Assembly: GCA_948473115.1 (NCBI GenBank)
Contig: CAOKWI010000041.1
Location: 1-39,945, forward strand
DNA length: 39,945 bases
Source: an uncultured Lachnospiraceae bacterium
GTDB lineage: Bacteria; Bacillota; Clostridia; Lachnospirales; Lachnospiraceae
Reading direction: 5' to 3'
In this document: one piece after another, positions 1 to 8,115 of the stretch
Position numbering within the stretch: the stretch's first letter is position 1
How the letters are laid out: the number at the start of each line of letters is the position of its first letter
Notes under the pieces: model-generated
Databases searched by the model: none
What the model was told of the DNA's origin: nothing
What the model saw: only the letters and a program-made list of their open reading frames with translations
Program-made: the position numbers and the translations under genes

Positions 1-233
1 TTACTTAAACCTTCTAAGATTTGTGAGGTTTTAGAAAATTGATTTCCGTGGCCGCCCACCGTCACTGCTTCCCTATTCTCCACGGTGGAAAAGCTGTCCA
101 GATGGGAATGGGTATCGTGGAAGAACAGGATATCCACGGACTTAGGTGTGTCTGCCGCGTAAACCATAAAAATATTGGATAGAAATAGAATTGCTGCCAG
201 ACAAAGCGCAGCCGGTTTCAAAATACGTTTCAT
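1..233 (-). CDS. 5'-nucleotidase-type metallophosphatase, N-terminal part (cut by window edge)
   Basis: Reading leftwards from an ATG at 233 there are 77 open codons and no stop before the window edge. The protein begins with a signal peptide (MKRILKPAALCLAAILFLS then a cleavage region near VYAADT). It is followed by ILFFHDTHSHLDSF, which matches the first metal-binding block (DxH) of the UshA/5'-nucleotidase family of secreted metallophosphatases. These enzymes release phosphate from nucleotides or related esters outside the membrane. About residue 60 the sequence VTVGG fits the family, but the next residues (HGNQFSKTSQILEG) do not look like the usual GG-x-A-R helix, and the DNA becomes AT-rich there. 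The gene may therefore be interrupted near the edge. Family assignment is fairly sure; intactness is unknown. Confidence 0.6.
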   Translation of the reverse strand, partial: MKRILKPAALCLAAILFLSNIFMVYAADTPKSVDILFFHDTHSHLDSFSTVENREAVTVGGHGNQFSKTSQILEGLS

Positions 234-276
234 GCCAACCTCCGAGATTTTATAAGAAATCAATTTACATCACCGT

Positions 277-543
277 TTACTTGTAATGTCCCCTGCATGA
301 GATAATCACTGCAGCTTCCTTCTCAACCGCATAGACAATCCTGTGTTCATCGTAAATGCGTCGACTCCAAAATCCGGTTAAATTTTCTTTCAGCGGTTCT
401 GGCTTGCCGATCCCCTCAAATGGGCTTCGGCGCATATCATTTATTAATACATTGATGCGCTTCAGGACAGTTTTGTTGGTCCGTTGCCATTCACAGTATT
501 CTTCCCATGCGTCAAGGTCCCATTGTATCCGTTTTAACTCCAT
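277..543 (-). CDS. yoeB: YoeB/Txe-family mRNA interferase toxin
   Basis: This 88-residue protein is the normal length for YoeB. It shows the family core in order: W-x(3)-AWEEYCEWQ at residues 8-20, RINVLINDMRRSPFEGIGKP at 29-48, LKENLTGFWSRRI at 51-63, DEHRIVYAV at 65-73 and the C-terminal SCRGHYK. The expected catalytic positions (Glu49 in KPEP, Arg68 in DEHR, His86 near the end) are present, so it is probably active. YoeB toxins bind the ribosomal A site and cut translated mRNA. The start lies 6 nt after the stop of the RelB-type antitoxin gene, so the two are co-transcribed with the antitoxin first, as is usual. Confidence 0.93.
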   Translation of the reverse strand: MELKRIQWDLDAWEEYCEWQRTNKTVLKRINVLINDMRRSPFEGIGKPEPLKENLTGFWSRRIYDEHRIVYAVEKEAAVIISCRGHYK

Positions 544-549
544 AAGCCC

Positions 550-816
550 CTATTCCTCAATCAGATTATGCTCTGCCAGTTTCAGCTGTCCTGCCTTATA
601 ATTCTCCATTTTCCTTTCTAAATAGCGGATATTGCTTTCACTGTAAAAAGGATCCGGGTCTGCGGTGATTTCAAAAGGGATTCTTCTTTCCTGTGCTACT
701 TTCGTACAGAAAATGGTGATTGCCGTGGTAAGGTTCATTCCCATTTTCCGACAGATTTCTTCCACGGATTCTTTCAATTCTGAGTCCATACGAAAATTTA
801 CGCTTGTCTGTGCCAT
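550..816 (-). CDS. relB: RelB/DinJ-family antitoxin
   Basis: The 88-residue product starts with MAQTSVNFRMDSELKESVEE, a ribbon-helix-helix DNA-binding segment typical of RelB/DinJ. Next comes MGMNLTTAITIFCTKVAQER (residues 26-45), the conserved second helix, and the RRIPFEI strand. The C-terminal half (about 50-88) is charged and probably wraps the toxin. AGGAGG at 825-830 sits 8 nt from the ATG. A good sigma-A promoter lies directly upstream, giving a leader of only about 15 nt. By analogy with the family, the antitoxin alone or with YoeB represses this promoter. The symbol is by family; dinJ would be equally apt. Confidence 0.9.
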   Translation of the reverse strand: MAQTSVNFRMDSELKESVEEICRKMGMNLTTAITIFCTKVAQERRIPFEITADPDPFYSESNIRYLERKMENYKAGQLKLAEHNLIEE

Positions 817-839
817 AAAGTATACCTCCTACTAACCTT

Positions 840-867
840 ATCATATCATATTTCAATTTTTTGTAAA
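840..867 (-). promoter_or_regulatory. Promoter of the antitoxin-toxin operon
   Basis: On the minus strand TTTACA (867-862) and TATGAT (845-840) are separated by 16 nt. A second TATGAT at 850-845 forms a short direct repeat with the -10. The first codon of the antitoxin is 24 nt downstream. Confidence 0.65.
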
Positions 868-935
868 GTATTTCCTTTGCAGATTGCTGTATTTTCTTTA
901 CATAATACACGATACCAATACATTTTATACTTCAT

Positions 936-1046
936 TTACTTGCTTTTCTTCTTCAGCCATGCGCATTCCATATCATGGTAATCTTGCAGAAAACAGACCT
1001 TCTACCCATTGACTGTTTGCGCTATCGGAGATGGCATGGCGGGGAT
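936..1046 (-). pseudogene. Possible remnant of a gene 3' end
   Basis: The minus strand between the antitoxin promoter and the beta-glucosidase reads as a coherent C-terminus with one in-frame TAG at 1004-1002. The part before the stop reads IPAMPSPIAQTVNG and the part after reads KVCFLQDYHDMECAWLKKK, ending at a TAA at 938-936. The aromatic and charged pattern looks coding, but no start or longer frame remains. I do not recognise the parent gene, and this could be chance. Apart from this and the weak promoter at 1060-1088, I see nothing in 868-1161. Confidence 0.22.
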
Positions 1047-1059
1047 TAAAAAGAAAATG

Positions 1060-1088
1060 CTGTAGATAAAATAAAAATGTGGTAAAAT
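1060..1088 (+). promoter_or_regulatory. Possible extended -10 promoter for the beta-glucosidase gene
   Basis: TAAAAT (1083-1088) is preceded by TGG, giving an extended -10 motif. The -35 region (TGTAGA, 16 nt upstream) is poor. It lies 73 nt before the start codon and is the best candidate in the gap. Confidence 0.35.
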
Positions 1089-1161
1089 GTCCGTAAAGAG
1101 AAGAGAATAGTGTGAGAAGAAGCGGAAGTTAGGATGAAAATAGATACAGGAGGATTTTAAT

Positions 1162-3573
1162 ATGCAGAAATGGGCCAGAGCATTATATCAGCCGGTGCTT
1201 CCTTTGGGGAAGGACGGCAGAAGGATCACAGCCAGCGAGGAACATATCCGTCTTTCCAAGGAAGCGGCAAAGGAAGGAATGGTGCTGTTAAAAAATGAAG
1301 GTCACGTACTTCCCCTGGCGAGGGGCAGCCGGGTGGCATTATTCGGAAAGGCAAGTTTTGACTATGTAAAGGGCGGCGGCGGAAGCGGTGATGTGACCGT
1401 GTCCTATGTGCGGAATCTTTATGAAGGCATGAAGGAGAAAGCCGATCATGTGACAGTCTTTGAGGAGTTGTCTTCTTTCTACAGGGAAAATGTAAAGGCA
1501 CAGTATGCGGCGGGAAGCGTTCCCGGACTTACCGTGGAACCGGAGATTCCTGCGGAACTGTTGGGAAAGGCCAGGGCTTTTACGGATACGGCGGTCATTG
1601 CCATCAGCAGGTTTTCCGGCGAAGGCTGGGACAGGAGTATACAATCTTCCGATCAGAAGCTTATGCATGTGGAGAGCATGGAGCTTTATGAGGCTGCGGA
1701 GAAGATCTTTGAGCGAGGGGATTTTTATTTGAGCCGTGCGGAGGAAGCCATGGTGGACATGGTGAAGAAAGCCTTTCCGAAGGTGATCCTGGTCATGAAT
1801 GTGGGCGGCATGGTGGATTCTTCCTGGTTTGTGCGGGATCGGGCGATTCAGTCCGTCCTTATGGCGTGGCAGGGAGGGATGGAAGGCGGCCTGGCGGCGG
1901 CGGAACTGCTGGTGGGAGAGGGAAACCCCTGCGGCAAGCTGGCGGATACCTTTGCCGGGCGGCTGGAGGATTATCCTTCCAGCGAAACGTTCCACGAGTC
2001 GGAAGATTATGTGGATTATATTGATGACATCTATGTGGGTTACCGTTACTTTGAAACCATTCCCAATGCGGCGGGAAAGGTCAACTATCCTTTTGGTTTC
2101 GGGTTGTCGTACACCCGGTTTGCCCTGGAAGAAGCTTCGGCGGAACAGAAGGGAGACCATATAGACATCAGGGTGTCTGTGTGCAATATCGGGAATGTTC
2201 CCGGCAAGGAAGTGGTGCAGGTCTATTTCAGCGCGCCTCAGGGGATGCTGGGGAAGCCTGCAAGGGAATTGATTGCTTTCCGGAAGAGCCGTCTCCTGGC
2301 TCCCGGCGAAACCCAGACCATGGTGCTCAGCTTCCGGTTCAAGGATATGGCTTCCTATGATGATTTGGGTAAGATCGTGAAAGCGGCGTATATCCTGGAG
2401 CAGGGAACCTACCATTTCTATGTGGGTACTTCCGTCAGGGATGTGGCGGCGGACTTTGTCATTGAAGTGCCCCAGAATGCTATTGCGGAGCAGCTCTCCA
2501 GCAGGCTGACGCCCACTTCCCTGAAAAAGAGGATGCGCGCTGACGGCAGCTTTGAGGAGCTTCCCGTGGGCGAACCAGTTCATACGGATGCAAATGTTTT
2601 GAAGCTGCTGTCCCTGGCAAAGACAAACGGCCTTGCACCTGTGGTCAGGGCCCGCGGCAGATATAAGCTGTGGGGAGAGGAAAAGAAGGTTCACACCTTT
2701 GACGAGGTGGCGGAAGGAAGCATATCCCTGAAGGAATTTATGGCGCAGCTTTCCGATAAACAGCTGGCAGAGTTATTGGGCGGACAGCCCAACACCGGTG
2801 TGGCGGATGTGTTCGGCTTCGGAAACCTGCCGGAGTACGGCGTGCCGAATGTGATGACTGCGGACGGCCCTGCGGGCTTAAGGATCAAACCGGACAGAGG
2901 CGTCTGCACCACGGCATGGCCCTGTGCCACCCTGCTGGCGTGCACATGGAACCCGGAGCTGGTGGAACAGGTCGGGGCGGCAGGAGGAGCGGAGGTGAAA
3001 GAGAATAATATTGCTGTGTGGCTGACGCCCGCCATCAACATCCACAGAAGTCCCCTGTGCGGCAGGAACTTCGAATATTATTCCGAGGATCCTTATCTGA
3101 CGGGCAAGCTGGCGGCAGCCATGGTCAGGGGAATCCAGAGCAATCACGTAGGCGCTGCGGTAAAGCATTTTGCCCTGAACAATAAGGAGACAAACCGCAA
3201 GAACAGCGATTCCCGCGCATCAGAGAGGGCAATCCGTGAAATTTACCTGAAGGCGTTTGAGATCGTGGTGAGGGAATCGGATCCCTGGTGTATCATGTCC
3301 TCCTACAATATTATCAATGGCCGCAGGGCTTCGGAGAACCGTGAACTTCTGGAGGATATCCTGCGGGGCGAGTGGGGCTTTCAGGGCATGGTCACCACTG
3401 ACTGGTGGACTGCCGGCGAGCATTATAAGGAGACCAAGGCGGGCAATGATGTCAAAATGGGCTGCGGATTCCCCGAGAGATTGCTGGAGGCCATGGAGAA
3501 AGGGGTCTTGAGCAGGGAAGAGATGGAAATCTGCGCGGGAAGGATTCTGGAAATGATCCTGAAGTTGGATTAA
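1162..3573 (+). CDS. GH3 beta-glucosidase with swapped domain order
   Basis: This 803-residue cytoplasmic-type protein (no signal peptide) hydrolyses beta-linked glucosides or related sugars. The halves are in reverse order compared with common GH3 enzymes. Residues about 20-330 carry the alpha/beta-sandwich domain (EGMVLLKNEGHVLPL, AWQGGMEGGLAAAELLVGE, YPFGFGLSYTRF). Residues about 335-440 form a fibronectin-III-like domain (VCNIGNVPGKEVVQVYFS). Residues about 515-803 form the (beta/alpha) barrel domain. The barrel keeps the KHF motif (668-670, KHFALNNKETNR) and the nucleophile Asp747 in VTTDWW. A similar order is known in the Ruminococcus albus GH3 beta-glucosidase. AGGAGG at 1148-1153 supports the start. 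No sugar transporter is adjacent, so the substrate cannot be inferred from context. Confidence 0.92.
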   Translation: MQKWARALYQPVLPLGKDGRRITASEEHIRLSKEAAKEGMVLLKNEGHVLPLARGSRVALFGKASFDYVKGGGGSGDVTVSYVRNLYEGMKEKADHVTVFEELSSFYRENVKAQYAAGSVPGLTVEPEIPAELLGKARAFTDTAVIAISRFSGEGWDRSIQSSDQKLMHVESMELYEAAEKIFERGDFYLSRAEEAMVDMVKKAFPKVILVMNVGGMVDSSWFVRDRAIQSVLMAWQGGMEGGLAAAELLVGEGNPCGKLADTFAGRLEDYPSSETFHESEDYVDYIDDIYVGYRYFETIPNAAGKVNYPFGFGLSYTRFALEEASAEQKGDHIDIRVSVCNIGNVPGKEVVQVYFSAPQGMLGKPARELIAFRKSRLLAPGETQTMVLSFRFKDMASYDDLGKIVKAAYILEQGTYHFYVGTSVRDVAADFVIEVPQNAIAEQLSSRLTPTSLKKRMRADGSFEELPVGEPVHTDANVLKLLSLAKTNGLAPVVRARGRYKLWGEEKKVHTFDEVAEGSISLKEFMAQLSDKQLAELLGGQPNTGVADVFGFGNLPEYGVPNVMTADGPAGLRIKPDRGVCTTAWPCATLLACTWNPELVEQVGAAGGAEVKENNIAVWLTPAINIHRSPLCGRNFEYYSEDPYLTGKLAAAMVRGIQSNHVGAAVKHFALNNKETNRKNSDSRASERAIREIYLKAFEIVVRESDPWCIMSSYNIINGRRASENRELLEDILRGEWGFQGMVTTDWWTAGEHYKETKAGNDVKMGCGFPERLLEAMEKGVLSREEMEICAGRILEMILKLD

Positions 3574-3629
3574 TACCTGTAAACCAGTAAAAAATGAATA
3601 GAATTTAAGAAAATTTAATGTTTCCTTTC

Positions 3630-3658
3630 GTGACATACTATCAAAAATGTGATATGTT
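3630..3658 (+). promoter_or_regulatory. Promoter of the LCP-family gene
   Basis: GTGACA (3630-3635), a 17-nt spacer and TATGTT (3653-3658) preceded by TGA form a plausible extended -10 sigma-A promoter. Transcription would start near 3665. This excludes the upstream ATG at 3618 as a start and supports the ATG at 3690. Confidence 0.55.
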
Positions 3659-3689
3659 GTTAGGAATGATGGCAGAAAGGAATTATGGT

Positions 3690-5243
3690 ATGGCCAGGGA
3701 AACCGATAATGAAATGAGACAGATCCAGCAGGGACTGGAGGCGTTTTTGCAGCAGGAGCTTCAGGAGATGGAAGCGGAGGGAATGCAGAGAAAGCAGGAG
3801 CCTCAGCTGTATACCATAGACGAAGAGGAAGATGCGGAAAAGGGGTTGGACGTCATAGGAAGTACATCCAGCAGGAAGAAGGCACCTGCCAGAAAACGTG
3901 AGAGAGAGGATTATTATATAGAAGACTGGGACAGCCCGCAGAGAGCCGCAGGGACGGGGCAGCGCCGCAGACAGAGTCAGAATGCAACGGCGGGGCGCCG
4001 GACGGGACAGGGCGGGAATGCAGCCACAGGGCGCCATGCAGGGCAGAACGGGAATACAGCGGCGGGGCGCCGGACGGGACAGGGCAGGGATACGACGTCC
4101 GGACGCCGTCCCAGGGAGGACTATTACGAGGAGCCGGCCTCCAGACGTCGCCCCAGGGAGGACTATTATGAGGAGCCAGCCTCCAGACGCCGCCCCAGGG
4201 ACGACTATTATGAAAAGCCTGCCAGGTCTTCCCGAAAGTCGGACAAAAAAGGATCCCGGAAAGAGCCTGCGCCTCAGGTGCAAAAGTCCGGTAAGAAACG
4301 GGGATCGGCGCTGAAAAAGCTTCTGGCGGCAGCAGTGTGTCTGGTGCTGCTGGCGGGCGGCGGCCTGTATTTTCTGGTGGGCAGTGTATATGGAAAAATG
4401 AATTATGAAGCCATTGATTCCGTTGTGGGGAAACCGTTACAGGAGGACGGCGTGGTCAATATCCTGCTGATCGGAAACGACTCCCGCCAGAATGGTGAGG
4501 ATGGCCGTTCCGATGCAATGATCCTGCTTTCCGTCAGCAGTAAGACCAAGACCATCTATATGACTTCCCTGCTGAGGGATATGTATGTAGATATCCCGGG
4601 ACACGACGGAAACCGGCTGAACGCGGCATATTCCTATGGCGGCGCGGAGCTTCTGATGGAAACTGTGGAACAGAATCTGGATATTCCCGTGAATCGGTAT
4701 GTGCTGGTAAATTTTGAAGCCTTTGCGAAGCTGGTAGATGCGGTGGGCGGGGTGGATCTGGAGTTGACCACTGGGGAACTGGATTACGTAAACGGATATC
4801 TGCAGGAGTATAATATATTGACGAACCGTCCCCAGGGAACAGACAATGTGGACGCCACGAAGCCCGGACTGGTGCATTTGAACGGTCCACAGGCTCTCGC
4901 ATACTGCCGTATCCGTTACATTGGAACGGACTTCGGGCGGACGGAGAGACAGAGGAAGGTTCTGACCGCCATTATCCGGAAGCTTCCGGCCGCCATAGGA
5001 AATGCGGGGGAACTGATGGACGGTCTGCTGCCTAATCTGACCACCAATTTGACACAGAGCGAATGCTACCGCCTGAGCCTGATGGCAGGAAAGCTGCTGA
5101 CTTACGATATTGTGTCGGACAACATTCCACAGCCGGGAACTTACAAAGACGCGACAATTCGTAAAATGTCGGTGCTGGAAGTAGATTTTGAGGCCAATAT
5201 CAAATATCTGAAGGAAAAGATTTACGGTGAGACAGGAGAATGA
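3690..5243 (+). CDS. LytR-CpsA-Psr (LCP) family glycopolymer transferase
   Basis: LCP proteins attach undecaprenyl-linked glycopolymers such as teichoic acids or capsule to peptidoglycan on the outer face of the membrane. The 517-residue protein has a long charged cytoplasmic N-terminus with two tandem repeat arrays (residues 98-133 and 141-182). A transmembrane helix follows at about 209-232, then the LCP domain from about 255 (VNILLIGNDSR, GRSDAMILLSV, TSLLRDMYVDIPG, NAAYSYGG). The conserved Asp in GRSDAM and the Arg residues in SLLRDM and RIRYIGTDFGRTERQR that bind the pyrophosphate lipid are present. I chose the ATG at 3690 because AGAAAGG lies 9 nt upstream and a promoter overlaps the longer reading. 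The repeat-rich cytoplasmic tail is unusually long. Confidence 0.9.
   Translation: MARETDNEMRQIQQGLEAFLQQELQEMEAEGMQRKQEPQLYTIDEEEDAEKGLDVIGSTSSRKKAPARKREREDYYIEDWDSPQRAAGTGQRRRQSQNATAGRRTGQGGNAATGRHAGQNGNTAAGRRTGQGRDTTSGRRPREDYYEEPASRRRPREDYYEEPASRRRPRDDYYEKPARSSRKSDKKGSRKEPAPQVQKSGKKRGSALKKLLAAAVCLVLLAGGGLYFLVGSVYGKMNYEAIDSVVGKPLQEDGVVNILLIGNDSRQNGEDGRSDAMILLSVSSKTKTIYMTSLLRDMYVDIPGHDGNRLNAAYSYGGAELLMETVEQNLDIPVNRYVLVNFEAFAKLVDAVGGVDLELTTGELDYVNGYLQEYNILTNRPQGTDNVDATKPGLVHLNGPQALAYCRIRYIGTDFGRTERQRKVLTAIIRKLPAAIGNAGELMDGLLPNLTTNLTQSECYRLSLMAGKLLTYDIVSDNIPQPGTYKDATIRKMSVLEVDFEANIKYLKEKIYGETGE
3981..4088 (+). repeat. 36-bp coding tandem repeat in the LCP gene (3 units)
   Basis: Three 12-residue units (NATAGRRTGQGG, NAATGRHAGQNG, NTAAGRRTGQGR) follow one another, and a fourth partial unit starts DTTSGRRP. 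Units 1 and 3 are nearly identical at the DNA level, 72 bp apart. The segment is Gly, Arg and Gln rich and lies in the cytoplasmic tail. Confidence 0.85.
4110..4235 (+). repeat. 42-bp coding tandem repeat in the LCP gene (3 units)
   Basis: Three 14-residue units with consensus PREDYYEEPASRRR follow one another. CCAGGG recurs at 4111, 4153 and 4195, exactly 42 bp apart. The third unit has diverged to PRDDYYEKPARSS. Confidence 0.88.
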
Positions 5244-5326
5244 TATACTGTAATGCAGGGTAATGAGAGTTCATCTCATACAAATTTTGAATGAATGCGT
5301 GCTGAAAAACGCAGGGAGGTATCAAG

Positions 5327-5635
5327 ATGGATAGTTTTCTGTTTATATTTACAGGGATCATGTGTCTCTATGTGTCCATCAAGACATTCAGTTCCCCGGA
5401 ACCGAATAAAGTGTTCAATAAATGGCCCATGGAAGTGACGGATGTCAAAAAGTATAACCAGTTCTGCGGCGGATTGATCCTTGGCTTCGGGATTGTGGCA
5501 GAAATTACCATTGCCGTTATGATGTTTACCACAGGGATCGTAAGTGTTCTCTGTACTGTGGGCATTATCCTGGAAGCGGTACTGGTGGTATTCATTTATA
5601 GGAAGATGGAAAAGAAATTCATGAAAAAACGATAA
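5327..5635 (+). CDS. Small integral membrane protein, function unknown
   Basis: The 102-residue protein has three predicted membrane segments, at about residues 1-18, 45-67 and 72-90 (FCGGLILGFGIVAEITIAVM; VLCTVGIILEAVLVVFIYR). It has a polar cytoplasmic or outer loop (SSPEPNKVFNKWPMEVTDVKKYNQ) and a basic C-terminus (KKFMKKR). GGGAGG upstream of the ATG gives a good start. It ends just ahead of the CapA-like lipoprotein gene and follows the LCP gene by 83 nt, so the three may be one envelope-related transcript. I do not recognise a named family with confidence. Confidence 0.75.
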   Translation: MDSFLFIFTGIMCLYVSIKTFSSPEPNKVFNKWPMEVTDVKKYNQFCGGLILGFGIVAEITIAVMMFTTGIVSVLCTVGIILEAVLVVFIYRKMEKKFMKKR

Positions 5636-5660
5636 ATACTTGAAAGGTATGGCTATTAGC

Positions 5661-6845
5661 ATGATGTTGAGCAGGGGAAAAATCGTGACAGCCATTTCAG
5701 CTGCCGCAGGAGTCTGCCTGATAATGGGCTGTACAAATGATACCCGGGAGGAAGCATCGGCGGCAGTATTGCAGCCCCAGCCATTGGAAAGTGTTGCGGT
5801 CTCCGCAGAACCGGCGCCTGTACCCGGCTCCGTGGCAGGAGCTTTTGCGGAGGATGGTTCCACGGGGGAGAGTCCCGCATCGGAGGAGATGTCCGACACC
5901 GTGACGATTACCATATCCGCCGCAGGCGATGTGACCCTGGGTACGCACCAGGAACAGGATTACTGGTATTCCTTTCGTCAGGCATATGACCAGGCGGAGA
6001 ATGAAAGCTATTTCTTTGCGAATGTCTATGATATCTTCAGCACGGATGATATGACGCTGGTCAATCTGGAGGGTCCGCTGACCCTTGCGGAAGAGGCCAG
6101 GGAGGGTCAGGTCTACAGCATCAAGGGCGATCCCGGATATGTGAATATCCTTACCGCGGGCAGCGTGGAAGCAGTGAGTATGGGAAACAATCACACGCTG
6201 GATTACCAGCAGCAGGGCAGGGAGGATACCATTCGGGCAGTGGAAGAGGCGGGGATCATATACGCCTGCGAGAAGACCGTGGGTATTTACGAGGTCAAGG
6301 GTATCAATATCGGTATGATTTCCGTCAATGAGGTGTCCCAGGGCTATCTGGTGGAAGATACTATACAGAAAGGCATTGCGGAATTACGGGAGCAGGGAGC
6401 GGATCTGATCCTGGTCAGCTGCCACTGGGGCATGGAGAGGGAATATTATCCGGAGGATTACCAGAAGATCCTGGGAGAAAAGTGCATTGACTGGGGAGCG
6501 GATCTTGTGATCGGGCATCACCCCCATGTATTGCAGGGGATCGATGAATATAAAGGAAAATTTATTATATACAGTCTGGGAAATTTCTGCTTTGGCGCGA
6601 ACCGCAATCCGCCGGACAAGGATTCCATGATATTTCAGCAGACATTCACTTTCATTGACGGAGAGAAGCAGGATGATCAGGAAATCCGCGTCATTCCCTG
6701 CTCGGTCAGTTCTGTGCCCGAGCGGAATAATTTTCAGCCGACACCCGCCGTGGGAGAGGAAAAGACCAGGATTATCAGCCGGATCAATGAATTCAGCCTT
6801 GAATTTGGGGTTCAGTTTGATGAGGACGGATATATACGGCCTTAG
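5661..6845 (+). CDS. CapA/PgsA-family lipoprotein, calcineurin-like fold
   Basis: The product belongs to the family of Bacillus CapA (PgsA), which is needed for poly-gamma-glutamate capsule formation or export; the fold is that of a metallophosphatase. An N-terminal lipoprotein signal ends in LIMGC near residue 24. The family blocks follow in order: ITISAAGDVTLG, LVNLEGPLT, SMGNNHTLDYQQQG, LVSCHWGMERE, DLVIGHHPHVLQ and FIIYSLGNFCFG. These contain the metal-site D, N, H and HxH residues. No capBC-type synthetase is nearby, so a capsule role is not shown. The start is uncertain: a TTG at 5640, an ATG at 5649 and this ATG at 5661 are all in frame. I prefer 5661 because it gives a compact signal peptide, though GAAAGG is 13 nt away. 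Confidence 0.85.
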   Translation: MMLSRGKIVTAISAAAGVCLIMGCTNDTREEASAAVLQPQPLESVAVSAEPAPVPGSVAGAFAEDGSTGESPASEEMSDTVTITISAAGDVTLGTHQEQDYWYSFRQAYDQAENESYFFANVYDIFSTDDMTLVNLEGPLTLAEEAREGQVYSIKGDPGYVNILTAGSVEAVSMGNNHTLDYQQQGREDTIRAVEEAGIIYACEKTVGIYEVKGINIGMISVNEVSQGYLVEDTIQKGIAELREQGADLILVSCHWGMEREYYPEDYQKILGEKCIDWGADLVIGHHPHVLQGIDEYKGKFIIYSLGNFCFGANRNPPDKDSMIFQQTFTFIDGEKQDDQEIRVIPCSVSSVPERNNFQPTPAVGEEKTRIISRINEFSLEFGVQFDEDGYIRP

Positions 6846-6942
6846 AAGCTGCGGAGTAAGATATTTACTATTTACAGTTTTTAAAACAGAGGCATACAGA
6901 GAGTAACCTGAAGACAGTATTGGAACTGAGATGGAGGCAAAA

Positions 6943-8082
6943 ATGGAGAAAAGAAAACTTGAGAAACTGGGAATTGAGACGTCTTTGCTGGGATTCGGCT
7001 GTATGCGATTTCCGGTGACGGCCGATGGCGGCATCGACGAAGCGGAAGCGGAGAAAATGCTGGATAGAGCCATTGCCGCCGGCGTCAACTATATCGACAC
7101 GGCGTATCCTTACCATGGCGGCAAGAGTGAGCCGTTTGTGGGAAAGGTTCTAAAAAAGTATGACAGGAGCAGCTTCTATCTGGCAACCAAGCTGCCGGTG
7201 TGGAAGGTGGAGAAGGCAGAGGATGTGGACGCTACCTTTGAGGAACAGCTTTCCAGGCTGCAGACGGATTACATAGATTTCTATCTGATGCATGCACTGA
7301 ATAAAGAGCGTTTTGACCGGATGCTGGAGCTGGGCTGCATAGAAAGGCTGGAACAGTTGAAGGCGGAGGGCAGGATTCATTATTTGGGCTTCTCCTTCCA
7401 TGACGACTATGAGACCTTTGAGAGAATCCTGAACCACAGGGACTGGGACTTCTGCCAGATCCAGCTAAATTATATGGATGCCAATGAACAGGCTGGCTTG
7501 AAGGGCTATAGGCTGGCGGAGGAAAAGGGCGTTCCCATGGTGGTCATGGAGCCCGTGAAGGGAGGCTCGCTGGCGGCCTTTGCAGAGGATATCACAGGAA
7601 GGTTTGGCAGCCTTGACCCGGAGGCGTCCGTAGCGTCATTTGCCCTCCGCTGGGTGGGGAGCCTGCCTAATGTTAAGGTGATATTGAGCGGAATGTCCAC
7701 CATGGAACAGGTGGATGATAATCTGAAAACCTTCAACACCTTCCGTCCTCTGTCTGAAAAGGAACAAAAGGAGATCGAGGATATTGTGAAGCTGATCAAC
7801 AGCCGTGTGCAGAACGGCTGTACAGGATGCAATTATTGTATGCCCTGCCCCGCAGGCGTCAATATTCCCGGAAATTTCAGGGTTTGGAATACCTATCATA
7901 TGTACCAGAATTACGGCATGGTGAAGAACAGATGGGAGAAAGACCTGGGAGAGGCTGCACAGGCGAAGAACTGTGTGAAATGCGGGAAGTGCGAGCAGGC
8001 TTGCCCCCAGAAGCTTTCCATCCGGGAGGATCTGGCGAAGGTGCAGGAGGATCTGGATAAGAAAGAATTTATATTAAAGTGA
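6943..8082 (+). CDS. Aldo/keto reductase with C-terminal ferredoxin-like Fe-S motifs
   Basis: Residues about 1-290 form the aldo/keto reductase barrel: LGFGCMRFP, NYIDTAYPYHGGKSE with the catalytic Asp and Tyr, ATKLPVW with the Lys, YIDFYLMHALN with the His, and VVMEPVKGG. The C-terminus adds two cysteine clusters, CTGCNYCMPCPAGVNIP and CVKCGKCEQACPQKL, typical of the Fe-S subgroup common in anaerobes. It is probably an NAD(P)H- or ferredoxin-linked oxidoreductase acting on small carbonyls; the substrate is unknown. The ATG at 6943 has GGAGG 5 nt upstream; an in-frame ATG at 6931 would place the ribosome site inside the gene. An AraC-type regulator gene follows 33 nt later. Confidence 0.92.
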   Translation: MEKRKLEKLGIETSLLGFGCMRFPVTADGGIDEAEAEKMLDRAIAAGVNYIDTAYPYHGGKSEPFVGKVLKKYDRSSFYLATKLPVWKVEKAEDVDATFEEQLSRLQTDYIDFYLMHALNKERFDRMLELGCIERLEQLKAEGRIHYLGFSFHDDYETFERILNHRDWDFCQIQLNYMDANEQAGLKGYRLAEEKGVPMVVMEPVKGGSLAAFAEDITGRFGSLDPEASVASFALRWVGSLPNVKVILSGMSTMEQVDDNLKTFNTFRPLSEKEQKEIEDIVKLINSRVQNGCTGCNYCMPCPAGVNIPGNFRVWNTYHMYQNYGMVKNRWEKDLGEAAQAKNCVKCGKCEQACPQKLSIREDLAKVQEDLDKKEFILK

Positions 8083-8115
8083 CGTATACATAGATACTGG
8101 AAGGGGGACAGGGCT

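Noticed and set aside
1339..2694. 451-codon minus-strand open frame across the GH3 gene
   Set aside because: Antisense shadow; composition is His/Arg/Gln rich and no family motif is present.
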